Assembly (NCBI GenBank): GCA_938039225.1
Contig: CALHVH010000208.1
Coordinates: 1-10,926 of the forward strand
Length of the DNA stretch: 10,926 nt
DNA from: an uncultured Gammaproteobacteria bacterium
GTDB lineage: Bacteria > Pseudomonadota > Gammaproteobacteria > Steroidobacterales > JABDMI01
Direction: 5' to 3'
Within the stretch, counting starts at the first letter, position 1, and the number at the start of each line of letters is the position of its first letter. Made by a program: the position numbers and the translations under genes. Shown piece by piece: positions 1 through 7,168 of the stretch. The notes below the pieces were generated by a model. It searched no databases. It saw nothing but the letters and a program-made list of their open reading frames with translations, and was not told the DNA's origin.

Positions 1-1
1 A

Positions 2-859
2 GTGAATACTATGTTTTATAAAAGTACCAAAACCGCTGTTCTTATTCTTGCCCTAATGAGTATCTTAGGATGTGGGGTATTGGATTTTGAGAGTGATAAA
101 CATGTGTCCAGTAGTTTGCTTGACTATCTTTACCCAAGTGGTGAGCACATCGAGAAGAGTAAACAGGGTGAGAGACAGGCTGGAATTCCACATATTGAAT
201 TGCCGGTCAGAATCGGTATTGCATTTGTGCCTAAAACCTCAGGCTATTCACAAATTGCTTTAACTCCTGCTCATCAATTAGATTTACTTGAAAAAGCAAA
301 GGAGCAGTTTTCTGCGTACCCGTTCATTGAACATATTGAAATGATTCCGGCTAATTACTTACAAAGAAAAGGAGGCTTCACAAACCTTAAGCAAGTGGCA
401 AATTTATACAATGTAGACTTAATGGCTTTGGTTTCTTATGACCAAGTGCAAAAATCTTATAATAAAAATGTGTCCTTGCTCTATTTAACAGTCGTTGGTG
501 CTTATTTGTTTAAAGGTGATGATAATCATACTCAGAGTTTTGTGGATACAGCTGTTTTTGATATAAAAACTGAAACCTTATTATTTAGAGCGCCAGGAAC
601 TCATAAGGCCAGAAAAAAATCGACCTTAAACCACAAGGAGTTTGTTCAAGATGTAATGTCACAAAATAGTTTTGAACTTGCTATGAAGGAGATGTTGCTT
701 AATCTTGAGAGTGAATTAAATGCATTTACAGATAGAGTGAAAAATGAGAAGGTAGCGACTGTTTCATATAAGTCCTCATACTCTGGTGGGGGGAGTTTAG
801 GCTTAGGGTTTTTGTTTCTTTTTCTATTAATATTGAGCTTCAGATACTCGCGCTTATAG
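2..859 (+). CDS. Rhombotarget-type lipoprotein with GlyGly-CTERM tail
   Basis: This is a predicted exported lipoprotein of unknown biochemical role. Residues 1-24 form a signal peptide with basic residues (K7, K10), a hydrophobic core and a lipobox ending ILGC, so C24 should be lipidated. The last 25 residues (261-285) have the GlyGly-CTERM layout: SGGGS, then a run of about 15 hydrophobic residues, then a basic end (RYSRL). In established families this tail is the signal cleaved by rhombosortase, a rhomboid-type intramembrane protease. Lipoproteins carrying both signals are known as rhombotarget lipoproteins. The middle (about 65-245) is a soluble alpha/beta domain with no motif I recognise. 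No rhombosortase gene lies in the window. The start is uncertain: GTG at 2 is at the window edge, ATG at 11 also gives a good signal peptide, and an upstream start cannot be excluded. The gene converges on the cyclase gene with only 19 bases between the stops. Confidence 0.8.
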   Translation: MNTMFYKSTKTAVLILALMSILGCGVLDFESDKHVSSSLLDYLYPSGEHIEKSKQGERQAGIPHIELPVRIGIAFVPKTSGYSQIALTPAHQLDLLEKAKEQFSAYPFIEHIEMIPANYLQRKGGFTNLKQVANLYNVDLMALVSYDQVQKSYNKNVSLLYLTVVGAYLFKGDDNHTQSFVDTAVFDIKTETLLFRAPGTHKARKKSTLNHKEFVQDVMSQNSFELAMKEMLLNLESELNAFTDRVKNEKVATVSYKSSYSGGGSLGLGFLFLFLLILSFRYSRL

Positions 860-878
860 AAAAAGAATCAGTTGGAAG

Positions 879-3017
879 TTAATCGCTGAGTTTAGCAATA
901 ATTTCTTTATATCTTGGATGCTCGCGAATTGGATCCAGCTCAGGATCGTTCTCAATCCAGCTAACAGAGGTAATTGAATTGCTTAAACAGTTTAGCGATT
1001 TTTCAATTTCACCGGCTTGAGCATAAAAACAAGCGGTATTGTATAGGGTCGCTGGCTCGTCTTTATTTAAGGCAAGCGCTTGTTCGGCCCATTCAAAAGC
1101 TTGTTCTCTTTCATCAAGTTTTAATAGTGCAATGGCGCCAAATTGAACGGCGCGTTGATTGTCGGGGTAGTTTTCTCTGTATTTAGATATTCTTTCAAGC
1201 GCTTTACGGTATGTGCTTTGGGCATTTTCATGTTGTCCTAGAGCTGTATATAGTGGGGCAGCAATTGCATAGCTTTCAAAATCACTTGTTTCTATTTCTG
1301 CAGCTTTCTCAAAGTGCATAATGGCTTCTTTTAAATTGCCCTGATGATAATGCACTCGAGCATAATTATGCTGAGCTTCATACAAGTTTGAATTAATGCT
1401 GATGGCTTTTTCGAAACGGCCCGCTGCAAGCTCGTGTTCCTTGTGAGCTAAATGCGTCATGCCTAAGGCAACATAAGTTTCAGCACGTTCGGGTGCAAGT
1501 AATAAAATTTTATTGGCAAAGTGTTTGGCCTTTTCTAAGGATTCCTCGCCTCCATTATAGAAGATTGCTTGAATGGCATAAGTTTCAGCTAAGTCAGTAC
1601 CAGCTCGAATAAAGCTAGGGTCAAGTTTGTACGCCATAGAGTACATTTGAATTGCGGAACGAATATTTTCTATGCCTTTATGCATAAAAAAAGCACGTCC
1701 TCTTAGATAAAAGTCATAAGCGCGAGAGTCTGAGGTTAGCGAGTCTCTATCAAGATCGGTTGTGAACTGAACGCTTAGTGCTTCAGCAATGCGTTTTGAG
1801 ATATCATCTTGAATTTCGAAGATGTCATTTAATACACGATCGTACGAGTCAGACCATAAATTTAAGTTGCTACTTGTTTCTATAAGTTGAACGTTAATAC
1901 GCACGCGATTTTCAGCTTTACGAACAGTGCCTTCAATATAATAATCAGCACCTAGGCGTTTTGCGAAATTTTGTGTATTTATCTCATCACGATTATGTGC
2001 AAAAGATGCTGTTCTTGAACTTACGTTTAAGTTATTAGCCTTTGTAAGAACGTTAATTAGTTCTTCACTTAATCCATCTGAAAAGTATTCTTGATCATTG
2101 TCCTGACTTAAATCTGCAAAGCGTAACACTGCAATACTGGGAATAAGTTTTTTCTGTGAATGCAATGATGCAGTGCCTTTATCAAGACTTTTACTTTTAA
2201 TTAGAATCAGAGCGCTGTCGAGTAAATCTGCATCTAAGATTTCTTCAGGTGTCTTATTAGAAACAGGTGCTTGAATTTTCTTATACAGAGAAAAACTAAG
2301 AATTGCGGCGGTGGCAACAATAATTACTTGAATAAGATAGCTCAAATTTTGATTGCTTACGAGTCCTGTAATCTTGTTTGCAGCAATGAGAGATAAAACT
2401 AAAATGAGTACTAGCTGATAACGAAAGCCTTGGTTGATTTTAAGTGCTCGACTAAAATCCCCCCAACTCGATGGTTTAGAAGCTGAATGTCCTAGTACTT
2501 TGAAAGCCGTTATTGGTATATCAATATTTTTTACTTTTTGTGAGCCTAAAAAGTGATAGTGCAGGTCTAATTTTCTGTGAACTTGTTCATATACATTTCC
2601 AGCAAGACATACTCCGCCAGGATCAGATAAGGGCTCAATCCGAGCTGCAATGTTTACCCCATCGCCAAATAAATCTGTTCCTTGTTGTATAACATCTCCT
2701 AAATTCAAACCAATGCGTAATCGCATGCGTTGTTTTTCAGGTATCTCAATATTTAATTGGCGGATGGCTTCTTGAAGGTTTATGGCGCAACGTACACTAT
2801 TTAATGCGCTTGGAAACTCTGCCATGAAGCTATCCCCAACAGTACCAAAAACTCGACCACCATAAGCTTGAACAAAATGCTCGAATGCTAAACGGCGTGT
2901 TTTTAGATTTCGCAAAGTAGTATTATCGTTTTCGCGCATCAAGCGCCCGTAGTCAACCACATCAGCTGCCATGATGGTTGTCACTTTACGTTGCGGATTA
3001 TAGATTGGTTTATCCAT
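879..3017 (-). CDS. Class III adenylate/guanylate cyclase with TM hairpin, TolB-like domain and TPR repeats
   Basis: This 712-residue membrane protein is predicted to make cAMP or cGMP. Residues 10-175 are a class III cyclase catalytic domain. The two metal-binding aspartates are present (D19 in MAADVVDY, D62 in VGDSFMAEF), as are the transition-state Asn and Arg (N122 and R126 in GDGVNIAARIE), so it looks active. Two hydrophobic stretches (about 198-214 and 226-246) form a membrane hairpin that would keep both ends in the cytoplasm. Residues about 292-420 resemble the TolB N-terminal/FlgO-like domain (PSIAVLRFADLS; YFSDGLSEEL; ADYYIEGTVR). Residues about 430-690 are TPR-like helical repeats, ending in the DP-x-L-x-P-I-R-x-H-P-R-Y motif common at the end of this family. 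This architecture recurs in proteobacteria; the input signal is unknown. The ATG at 3017 fits the start of the domain but has only a weak Shine-Dalgarno sequence. It may be the last gene of the suhB-led transcript or have its own promoter in the 116-base gap. Confidence 0.9.
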   Translation of the reverse strand: MDKPIYNPQRKVTTIMAADVVDYGRLMRENDNTTLRNLKTRRLAFEHFVQAYGGRVFGTVGDSFMAEFPSALNSVRCAINLQEAIRQLNIEIPEKQRMRLRIGLNLGDVIQQGTDLFGDGVNIAARIEPLSDPGGVCLAGNVYEQVHRKLDLHYHFLGSQKVKNIDIPITAFKVLGHSASKPSSWGDFSRALKINQGFRYQLVLILVLSLIAANKITGLVSNQNLSYLIQVIIVATAAILSFSLYKKIQAPVSNKTPEEILDADLLDSALILIKSKSLDKGTASLHSQKKLIPSIAVLRFADLSQDNDQEYFSDGLSEELINVLTKANNLNVSSRTASFAHNRDEINTQNFAKRLGADYYIEGTVRKAENRVRINVQLIETSSNLNLWSDSYDRVLNDIFEIQDDISKRIAEALSVQFTTDLDRDSLTSDSRAYDFYLRGRAFFMHKGIENIRSAIQMYSMAYKLDPSFIRAGTDLAETYAIQAIFYNGGEESLEKAKHFANKILLLAPERAETYVALGMTHLAHKEHELAAGRFEKAISINSNLYEAQHNYARVHYHQGNLKEAIMHFEKAAEIETSDFESYAIAAPLYTALGQHENAQSTYRKALERISKYRENYPDNQRAVQFGAIALLKLDEREQAFEWAEQALALNKDEPATLYNTACFYAQAGEIEKSLNCLSNSITSVSWIENDPELDPIREHPRYKEIIAKLSD

Positions 3018-3133
3018 TACCTGTCACTGCTTGATATGTGAGGGTTAGTCTGTCTTATACGAATTTATTCAGTCTAATTAGTCTGAGTAAATCACCAACA
3101 AAGATAGTATCAAGCTTGCCACGACTTGTGTAG

Positions 3134-4009
3134 TTATACACCTGATTTAGGCGAAATGATTTTGTTACTTAAAATTCCGATGCTCTCAATTTCGCTTTCT
3201 AATAGATCGCCAGCTTCTAAAAAACGTGCGGGTTCTTGAGCTACTCCTACTCCGCTTGGTGTTCCTGTAGCTATCACGTCACCAACTTCAAGTGTGCGTG
3301 AACGAGATAATATTTCAATAATTTGCGGAATATTGAATATCATATGCCGAGTGTTAGAGTCTTGCTGCGTTTCGCCGTTTACTCGCGAAGTGATTCTTAA
3401 ATTATGTGGGTCTGGGAGCTCATCTCTTGTTACAACAATTGGTCCCATGGGACATGCGCCATCTAAACTTTTACCAATAAAAAACTGCTTGTGCTGGCGT
3501 TGCAAGTCACGTGCAGTGATATCATTTAAAACGGTATAACCAAACACATGTTGCATGGCATTTTCAGCGTTAATTCTTTTGCCGCCTTTGCCGATTATCA
3601 CACCCAATTCAACTTCCCAATCTAGCTTTTGGGTAATGGATGTATCCAGCTCAATCTCACCAAACGGAGAATTTACAGCACTTGGTGCTTTGGTAAAAAC
3701 AATTGGAAACTCTGGGGGCGGTATTTCTCTGCCCATTATTTTAGTATTTTCTTGGACATGTTCTAGGTAATTTAATCCCAAGCACATCACATTGCTTCTT
3801 GGTCTTGGGATTGGAGCTAAGAAGTTTAGAGTTTTTTTGTCAATTTTTTGAAGAGTGGCCAAATCAGAGAAATCTAAAATAGCCTTTTCTTGATTATCTA
3901 AAAACTCTAATACATCCTTAAACTTGGGTTCAGATTGTATATAAGCCGCATCGTTTTCAATGCGCGCAACACATTGGATTTTGTTATAGAGAATAGTTGC
4001 TAGTTTCAT
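3134..4009 (-). CDS. Fumarylacetoacetate hydrolase (FAH) family protein
   Basis: This 291-residue enzyme belongs to the FAH superfamily, whose Mg2+-dependent members hydrolyse or decarboxylate C-C bonds in acylpyruvate-type substrates. A small N-terminal domain (1-65) precedes the catalytic beta-roll. Visible hallmarks are the GLNYLEH segment (H84), the metal ligands E132 and E134 in DWEVELG and D163 in LNDITARD, K180 and D183 in GKSLDG, and the ATGTPSGVG loop (247-255). All expected catalytic residues are present, so it is likely active. The substrate cannot be assigned: candidates within the family include acylpyruvates, fumarylpyruvate, oxaloacetate and aromatic meta-cleavage intermediates, and there are no catabolic neighbours. 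It starts 20 bases downstream of the suhB stop on the same strand, so the two are probably co-transcribed. No clear Shine-Dalgarno sequence precedes the ATG. Confidence 0.92.
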   Translation of the reverse strand: MKLATILYNKIQCVARIENDAAYIQSEPKFKDVLEFLDNQEKAILDFSDLATLQKIDKKTLNFLAPIPRPRSNVMCLGLNYLEHVQENTKIMGREIPPPEFPIVFTKAPSAVNSPFGEIELDTSITQKLDWEVELGVIIGKGGKRINAENAMQHVFGYTVLNDITARDLQRQHKQFFIGKSLDGACPMGPIVVTRDELPDPHNLRITSRVNGETQQDSNTRHMIFNIPQIIEILSRSRTLEVGDVIATGTPSGVGVAQEPARFLEAGDLLESEIESIGILSNKIISPKSGV

Positions 4010-4029
4010 CTGAATACCAATAAATACTT

Positions 4030-4848
4030 TTAGTAAAGGTTAGGGCGAATGAGTTCTTCTATATCTCTATGAATTTTTAAACCGCCGGCCAGAATATTTC
4101 CAGTTTGCATAAAACTATCGCGTCCTTCTAAATCTGTAACCATTCCACCTGCTTCTCGCACAAGCACGATACCAGCAGCGATATCCCAAGGTTTAAGTCC
4201 GGCTTCCCAAAATGCATCATAACGACCAGAAGCAACATAAGCTAAATCCAAAGCGGCTGAACCAGCGCGTCGAACTCCTGAGGTTTTATTGATTACCGCT
4301 TTGAGCATTTTTAAGTAACTATCTAAATGCACGCGATTAGCACTGTAGGGAAAGCCAGTACCTATGAGAGAAAGGCCAAGTTTGGTATTTTGGCTGGCTC
4401 GCAAACGTCTGTCATTTAAGAAGGCTCCTTGTCCTTTAGAAGCGGTATATAACTCTTCTGATACAGGGTTATAGATAACGCCATCTTGCAATTTTCCATC
4501 CACTTCTAAGGCGATAGACACACAATATTGAGGGACGCCATGGAGAAAATTGGTAGTGCCATCAAGTGGGTCAATTATCCAGCGATGCTTCGCTCCTTCA
4601 CTGCCTTCCTTAGAATCATGTGTGCCGCTTTCTTCGGCTAGAATGGCATGATCAGGGTAGTTTTGACGGATTATTTCAATAATCGCATATTCGGCTTGTT
4701 GATCAGCATCAGAAACAAATTCATTAATGCCTTTATCAGAGATTTTGATGCGATCGAGTTTTTTGCTAAATTTATGAAGCACTTTACCAGCCGCTCGGGC
4801 AGCTTGAGTTGCGATGTTTAATGTGCCGATATTAAGACTTGAGCTCAT
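4030..4848 (-). CDS. suhB: Inositol-1-monophosphatase SuhB
   Basis: SuhB is a Mg2+-dependent, Li+-sensitive phosphatase of inositol-1-phosphate. In E. coli it also joins the Nus factor complex in rRNA transcription antitermination and ribosome maturation. The 272 residues carry all family motifs: VSDADQQAE (46-53), AEESG with metal ligand E72, WIIDPLDGTTNF with D93 and D96, and the C-terminal GSAALDLAYVASGRYDAFWE and LKPWDIAAG segments with D222. Length and motif spacing are normal. The start is well supported: a GGAGA Shine-Dalgarno lies 5 bases before the ATG. It faces away from trmJ, the usual gammaproteobacterial arrangement, which supports the orthology. Its leader contains a promoter, a boxA-like element and a hairpin (separate entries). 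Confidence 0.96.
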   Translation of the reverse strand: MSSSLNIGTLNIATQAARAAGKVLHKFSKKLDRIKISDKGINEFVSDADQQAEYAIIEIIRQNYPDHAILAEESGTHDSKEGSEGAKHRWIIDPLDGTTNFLHGVPQYCVSIALEVDGKLQDGVIYNPVSEELYTASKGQGAFLNDRRLRASQNTKLGLSLIGTGFPYSANRVHLDSYLKMLKAVINKTSGVRRAGSAALDLAYVASGRYDAFWEAGLKPWDIAAGIVLVREAGGMVTDLEGRDSFMQTGNILAGGLKIHRDIEELIRPNLY

Positions 4849-4861
4849 GACTATCTCCAGC

Positions 4862-4884
4862 GCTTACCGTAAGTCACGGTGAGC
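4862..4884 (-). promoter_or_regulatory. Hairpin in the suhB leader, next to the ribosome binding site
   Basis: A 9-base inverted repeat, GCTTACCGT (4862-4870) and ACGGTGAGC (4876-4884), is separated by 5 bases and has one T/G position out of nine that is not a Watson-Crick match. In the suhB transcript it folds just upstream of the GGAGA ribosome binding site (4854-4858). There is no following U-run, so it is not a terminator. It could affect translation initiation or leader stability. Confidence 0.45.
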
Positions 4885-4904
4885 ACTTATTAATGAATTT
4901 GAAC

Positions 4905-4916
4905 TGTAAAAGAACA
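4905..4916 (-). promoter_or_regulatory. boxA-like Nus-factor element in the suhB leader
   Basis: On the minus strand the sequence TGTTCTTTTACA matches ten of twelve bases of the rrn boxA sequence TGCTCTTTAACA. It lies inside the predicted suhB leader RNA, 56 bases before the ATG. boxA recruits NusB/S10, and SuhB itself works with that complex; Nus-factor autoregulation of suhB through a leader boxA is described in enteric bacteria. The same bases lie within a perfect inverted repeat, AACTGT-6-ACAGTT (4902-4919), so a protein operator is an alternative reading. Confidence 0.45.
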
Positions 4917-4939
4917 GTTGTAAGCCTGTAGTCAGCTTT

Positions 4940-4968
4940 TTTATAGATTAAAAGCAGACGTCTCACAA
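4940..4968 (-). promoter_or_regulatory. Predicted suhB promoter
   Basis: On the minus strand, TTGTGA (4963-4968, four of six to the -35 consensus) is separated by exactly 17 bases from TATAAA (4940-4945, five of six to the -10 consensus). Transcription would start near 4933, giving a leader of about 85 bases before the suhB ATG. This is prediction from sequence only. Confidence 0.6.
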
Positions 4969-5045
4969 CGCGGACGGTAGAATACCAAAATTCTTATTTC
5001 ACGTCCTTATCAATTGGGCATCAAAACCATATCTAGAGATAAAAA

Positions 5046-5840
5046 GTGTCAGAAATTAATTTAGCAAGCGTCTTAAGCAACATTCGTATTGTATTGGTAG
5101 GAACCAGTCATGCTGGAAATATAGGCTCTGCAGCTAGGGCTATGAAAACCATGGGCTTATCAGATCTCCGCTTGGTAGAGCCATGTGAATATTTTGCTGA
5201 TCAGGGCGATGCCTGTGCATTAGCATCAGGAGCTACAGATATAGTGGCGTCTGCGCATAATGTTGCTGACTTGAGCTCAGCTATTGAGGAATGTACTTTG
5301 GTCATAGGCTCAAGCGCACGGTCACGCACCATGCCTTGGCCTATGCTTGATCCACAAGAGGCAGCCAGGCTGATAATTGAGACGGCAAAAAAGTACCCGG
5401 TTGCTATGGTATTTGGACGCGAGCGCACAGGTTTGACCAATGAGGAATTGGCGCATTGTCAGTATCATGCTTGTATTAATGCTAACCCCGATTACAGTTC
5501 ACTAAATTTAGCAATGGCGGTACAGGTATTTGCTTATCAAATACGTTGCACAGCTCTTGAGTATGAGAGTACAGTAGACGGTATTGTGACCGCTATGGAA
5601 AAAACCGTTTCAGAGGATAAGCCTGCTACGGCAGGTGAGCTTAACTTTTTGTTTCAGCGTTTAGAAAGCGTTTTAGATAAGGCTGATTTTTTGTTTCAGC
5701 AAGATCCACAATATATGTTGCGCAAGCTCAAGCGTGTTGTTTATAAGGCACAATTGGAGCACAAGGAAATAAATATTATTCAAGGAATTTTCACTTCTAT
5801 TGAGAAGAAAATTAAAAGTTTATCCAAGGATTTAACTTAG
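5046..5840 (+). CDS. trmJ: tRNA (cytidine/uridine-32 2'-O)-methyltransferase TrmJ
   Basis: TrmJ is a SPOUT-class enzyme that transfers a methyl group from S-adenosylmethionine to the ribose of nucleotide 32 in the tRNA anticodon loop. The 264 residues begin with the family signature VGTSHAGNIGSAARAMK (18-34), continue with SSARSRTMPWPMLDP (89-103), and carry the knot motifs VFGRERTGLTNEEL (122-135) and SSLNLAMAVQV (151-161) that form the cofactor site and dimer interface. The C-terminal extension (about 195-258) matches TrmJ rather than other SPOUT enzymes. The start is GTG at 5046: translation from there aligns with the E. coli N terminus, a weak AGAG lies 7 bases upstream, and the next in-frame ATG would delete the first motif. 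In many relatives iscR follows; here a 95-base gap leads directly to iscS. Confidence 0.95.
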   Translation: MSEINLASVLSNIRIVLVGTSHAGNIGSAARAMKTMGLSDLRLVEPCEYFADQGDACALASGATDIVASAHNVADLSSAIEECTLVIGSSARSRTMPWPMLDPQEAARLIIETAKKYPVAMVFGRERTGLTNEELAHCQYHACINANPDYSSLNLAMAVQVFAYQIRCTALEYESTVDGIVTAMEKTVSEDKPATAGELNFLFQRLESVLDKADFLFQQDPQYMLRKLKRVVYKAQLEHKEINIIQGIFTSIEKKIKSLSKDLT

Positions 5841-5888
5841 GAGTAAAGCATTGGTTTGTTTGATTTTCATTTAAGAGATATTTACTTG

Positions 5889-5911
5889 TATAATATTATT
5901 TAAGCACTTAA
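5889..5911 (+). promoter_or_regulatory. Predicted iscS promoter with palindrome at the start site
   Basis: A perfect -10 hexamer, TATAAT (5889-5894), lies in the trmJ-iscS gap. Its -35 is poor: TTCATT at 17 bases or TTTCAT at 18 bases, each about three of six. A perfect inverted repeat TTAAG-CA-CTTAA (5900-5911) overlaps the expected start point near 5901. A strong -10 with a weak -35 and a palindrome at the start site is what a regulated promoter can look like. I do not see a convincing type 1 IscR site. iscS itself has no clear Shine-Dalgarno sequence. Confidence 0.45.
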
Positions 5912-5935
5912 GCCAACACTACATAAACTTAGACT

Positions 5936-7144
5936 ATGAATAAAACCATTTATTTAGATTACGCTGCCACAACGCCAGTTGACCAAAGAGTTGCTGCCAA
6001 GATGGTTGACTGCATGACAAATGAAGGTTGTTTTGCAAACCCTGCCTCTAGCAGCCACCATCTTGGTCGAGAAGCGCGTGGCAAAGTCGAAGTGGCGCGT
6101 CGCCAAGTTGCAAGTTTAATTAATGCTAAGCCTCAAGAAATTATATGGACCTCTGGTGCTACTGAATCCAATAACCTGGCTTTAAAAGGTGTGGCACATT
6201 ACCACACAAAAATTTGTCCAAGCACTAAGCAAGTTATTGAGCGCAAACACATAGTCACTTGCCGCACCGAACATAAGGCTGTTTTAGATACCTGTAAACA
6301 TCTTGAAAAAGAAGGTTATTCCGTAACTTACTTGACCCCAGAATGTGATGGGCAAATTTGCATGCAACAGTTTAATGATGCTTTGCGAGAAGATACGGTT
6401 CTAGTTTCTATAATGCATGTTAATAATGAAATTGGAGTGGTACAGGACATTGAGGCAATAGCAGAAATTTGTTCGCAACGAAATATAGTTTTTCATGTGG
6501 ATGCAGCCCAGAGTGCTGGAAAAATTACTATTGATGTCAGTAAAACGCCTGTTGATTTGATGTCATTTTCAGGGCATAAAATTTATGGTCCCAAAGGTAT
6601 TGGTGCTTTGTACGTTAGAGAAACTCAAAGAGTTCAAGTCGAACCAATGATCCATGGCGGTGGACATGAGTCTGGATTACGTTCGGGTACTTTAGCGACT
6701 CACCAAATTGTGGGTATGGGTGAAGCATTTGAAATTGCTCAGAATGAACTACAAACCGATTCTGAACATATTTCAAACTTACGCAACAAGTTATGGGGGA
6801 GTATCCAATCGCTAGGTGGTGTGCAACTCAATGGCTTTGATGAAATTTATAAAACCGATGGTAAAGCACAACAAGTCGCTGGAATTTTGAACGTTAGCTT
6901 TGAGGGTATTGAAGGCGAAAGTTTGCTCTATGCCTTATCAGAACTAGCGGTTTCTTCAGGATCGGCATGTACTTCGGCAAATGCTGAGCCTTCTTATGTC
7001 TTACGCGCCTTAGGTCGTGATGATCAAGCAGCTCAAAGCTCAATACGTTTTAGTATTGGTCGATTCACGACAGAAACGGATATAGATAGAGCGATTGAGG
7101 TGATTCATCAACAGGTAAAGCGAATACGTGCTTTTGCCGCTTAA
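5936..7144 (+). CDS. iscS: Cysteine desulfurase IscS, lacking the C-terminal tail
   Basis: IscS is a PLP enzyme that converts cysteine to alanine and passes the sulfur as a persulfide to Fe-S scaffolds and tRNA thiolation proteins. The 402 residues keep the full active site: H113 in TEHKAV, D189 and Q192 in HVDAAQ, the PLP lysine K215 in SFSGHKIYGPKG, and the persulfide cysteine C345 in VSSGSACTSA. The long mobile loop around C345 marks it as IscS/NifS class rather than SufS class. Compared with the E. coli protein as I recall it, there are insertions of about 9 residues near 93-102 and about 8 residues near 303-312. The chain ends RIRAFAA, where E. coli IscS continues for about 20 more residues. 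That tail contributes to IscU binding in E. coli. It leads an apparent operon with the IscU-like gene (24-base gap) and iscA. Confidence 0.95.
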   Translation: MNKTIYLDYAATTPVDQRVAAKMVDCMTNEGCFANPASSSHHLGREARGKVEVARRQVASLINAKPQEIIWTSGATESNNLALKGVAHYHTKICPSTKQVIERKHIVTCRTEHKAVLDTCKHLEKEGYSVTYLTPECDGQICMQQFNDALREDTVLVSIMHVNNEIGVVQDIEAIAEICSQRNIVFHVDAAQSAGKITIDVSKTPVDLMSFSGHKIYGPKGIGALYVRETQRVQVEPMIHGGGHESGLRSGTLATHQIVGMGEAFEIAQNELQTDSEHISNLRNKLWGSIQSLGGVQLNGFDEIYKTDGKAQQVAGILNVSFEGIEGESLLYALSELAVSSGSACTSANAEPSYVLRALGRDDQAAQSSIRFSIGRFTTETDIDRAIEVIHQQVKRIRAFAA

Positions 7145-7168
7145 ATAATTCGCCAAAAGACTTTTGCC

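Noticed and set aside
860..878. Possible bidirectional terminator between the convergent genes
   Set aside because: Only 19 bases separate the stops, and I see no stable hairpin with a U-run on either strand.
1029..1037. ACAAGCGGT, resembling a Pasteurellaceae DNA uptake core
   Set aside because: It is a single copy inside the cyclase gene, and nothing else suggests Pasteurellaceae.
3294..3770. Plus-strand open frames of 81 and 71 codons over the FAH gene
   Set aside because: They are antisense to conserved catalytic motifs of the FAH family protein and show no domain or start signals of their own.
5015..5040. Candidate trmJ promoter TTATCA-17-TATCTA
   Set aside because: The -10 match is poor and the implied start would be almost at the GTG codon; not strong enough to annotate.
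5201..5440. 79-codon minus-strand open frame inside trmJ
   Set aside because: It lies wholly antisense to a well-supported gene, has no recognisable domain and no separate ribosome binding signal; it is a shadow of trmJ codon use.
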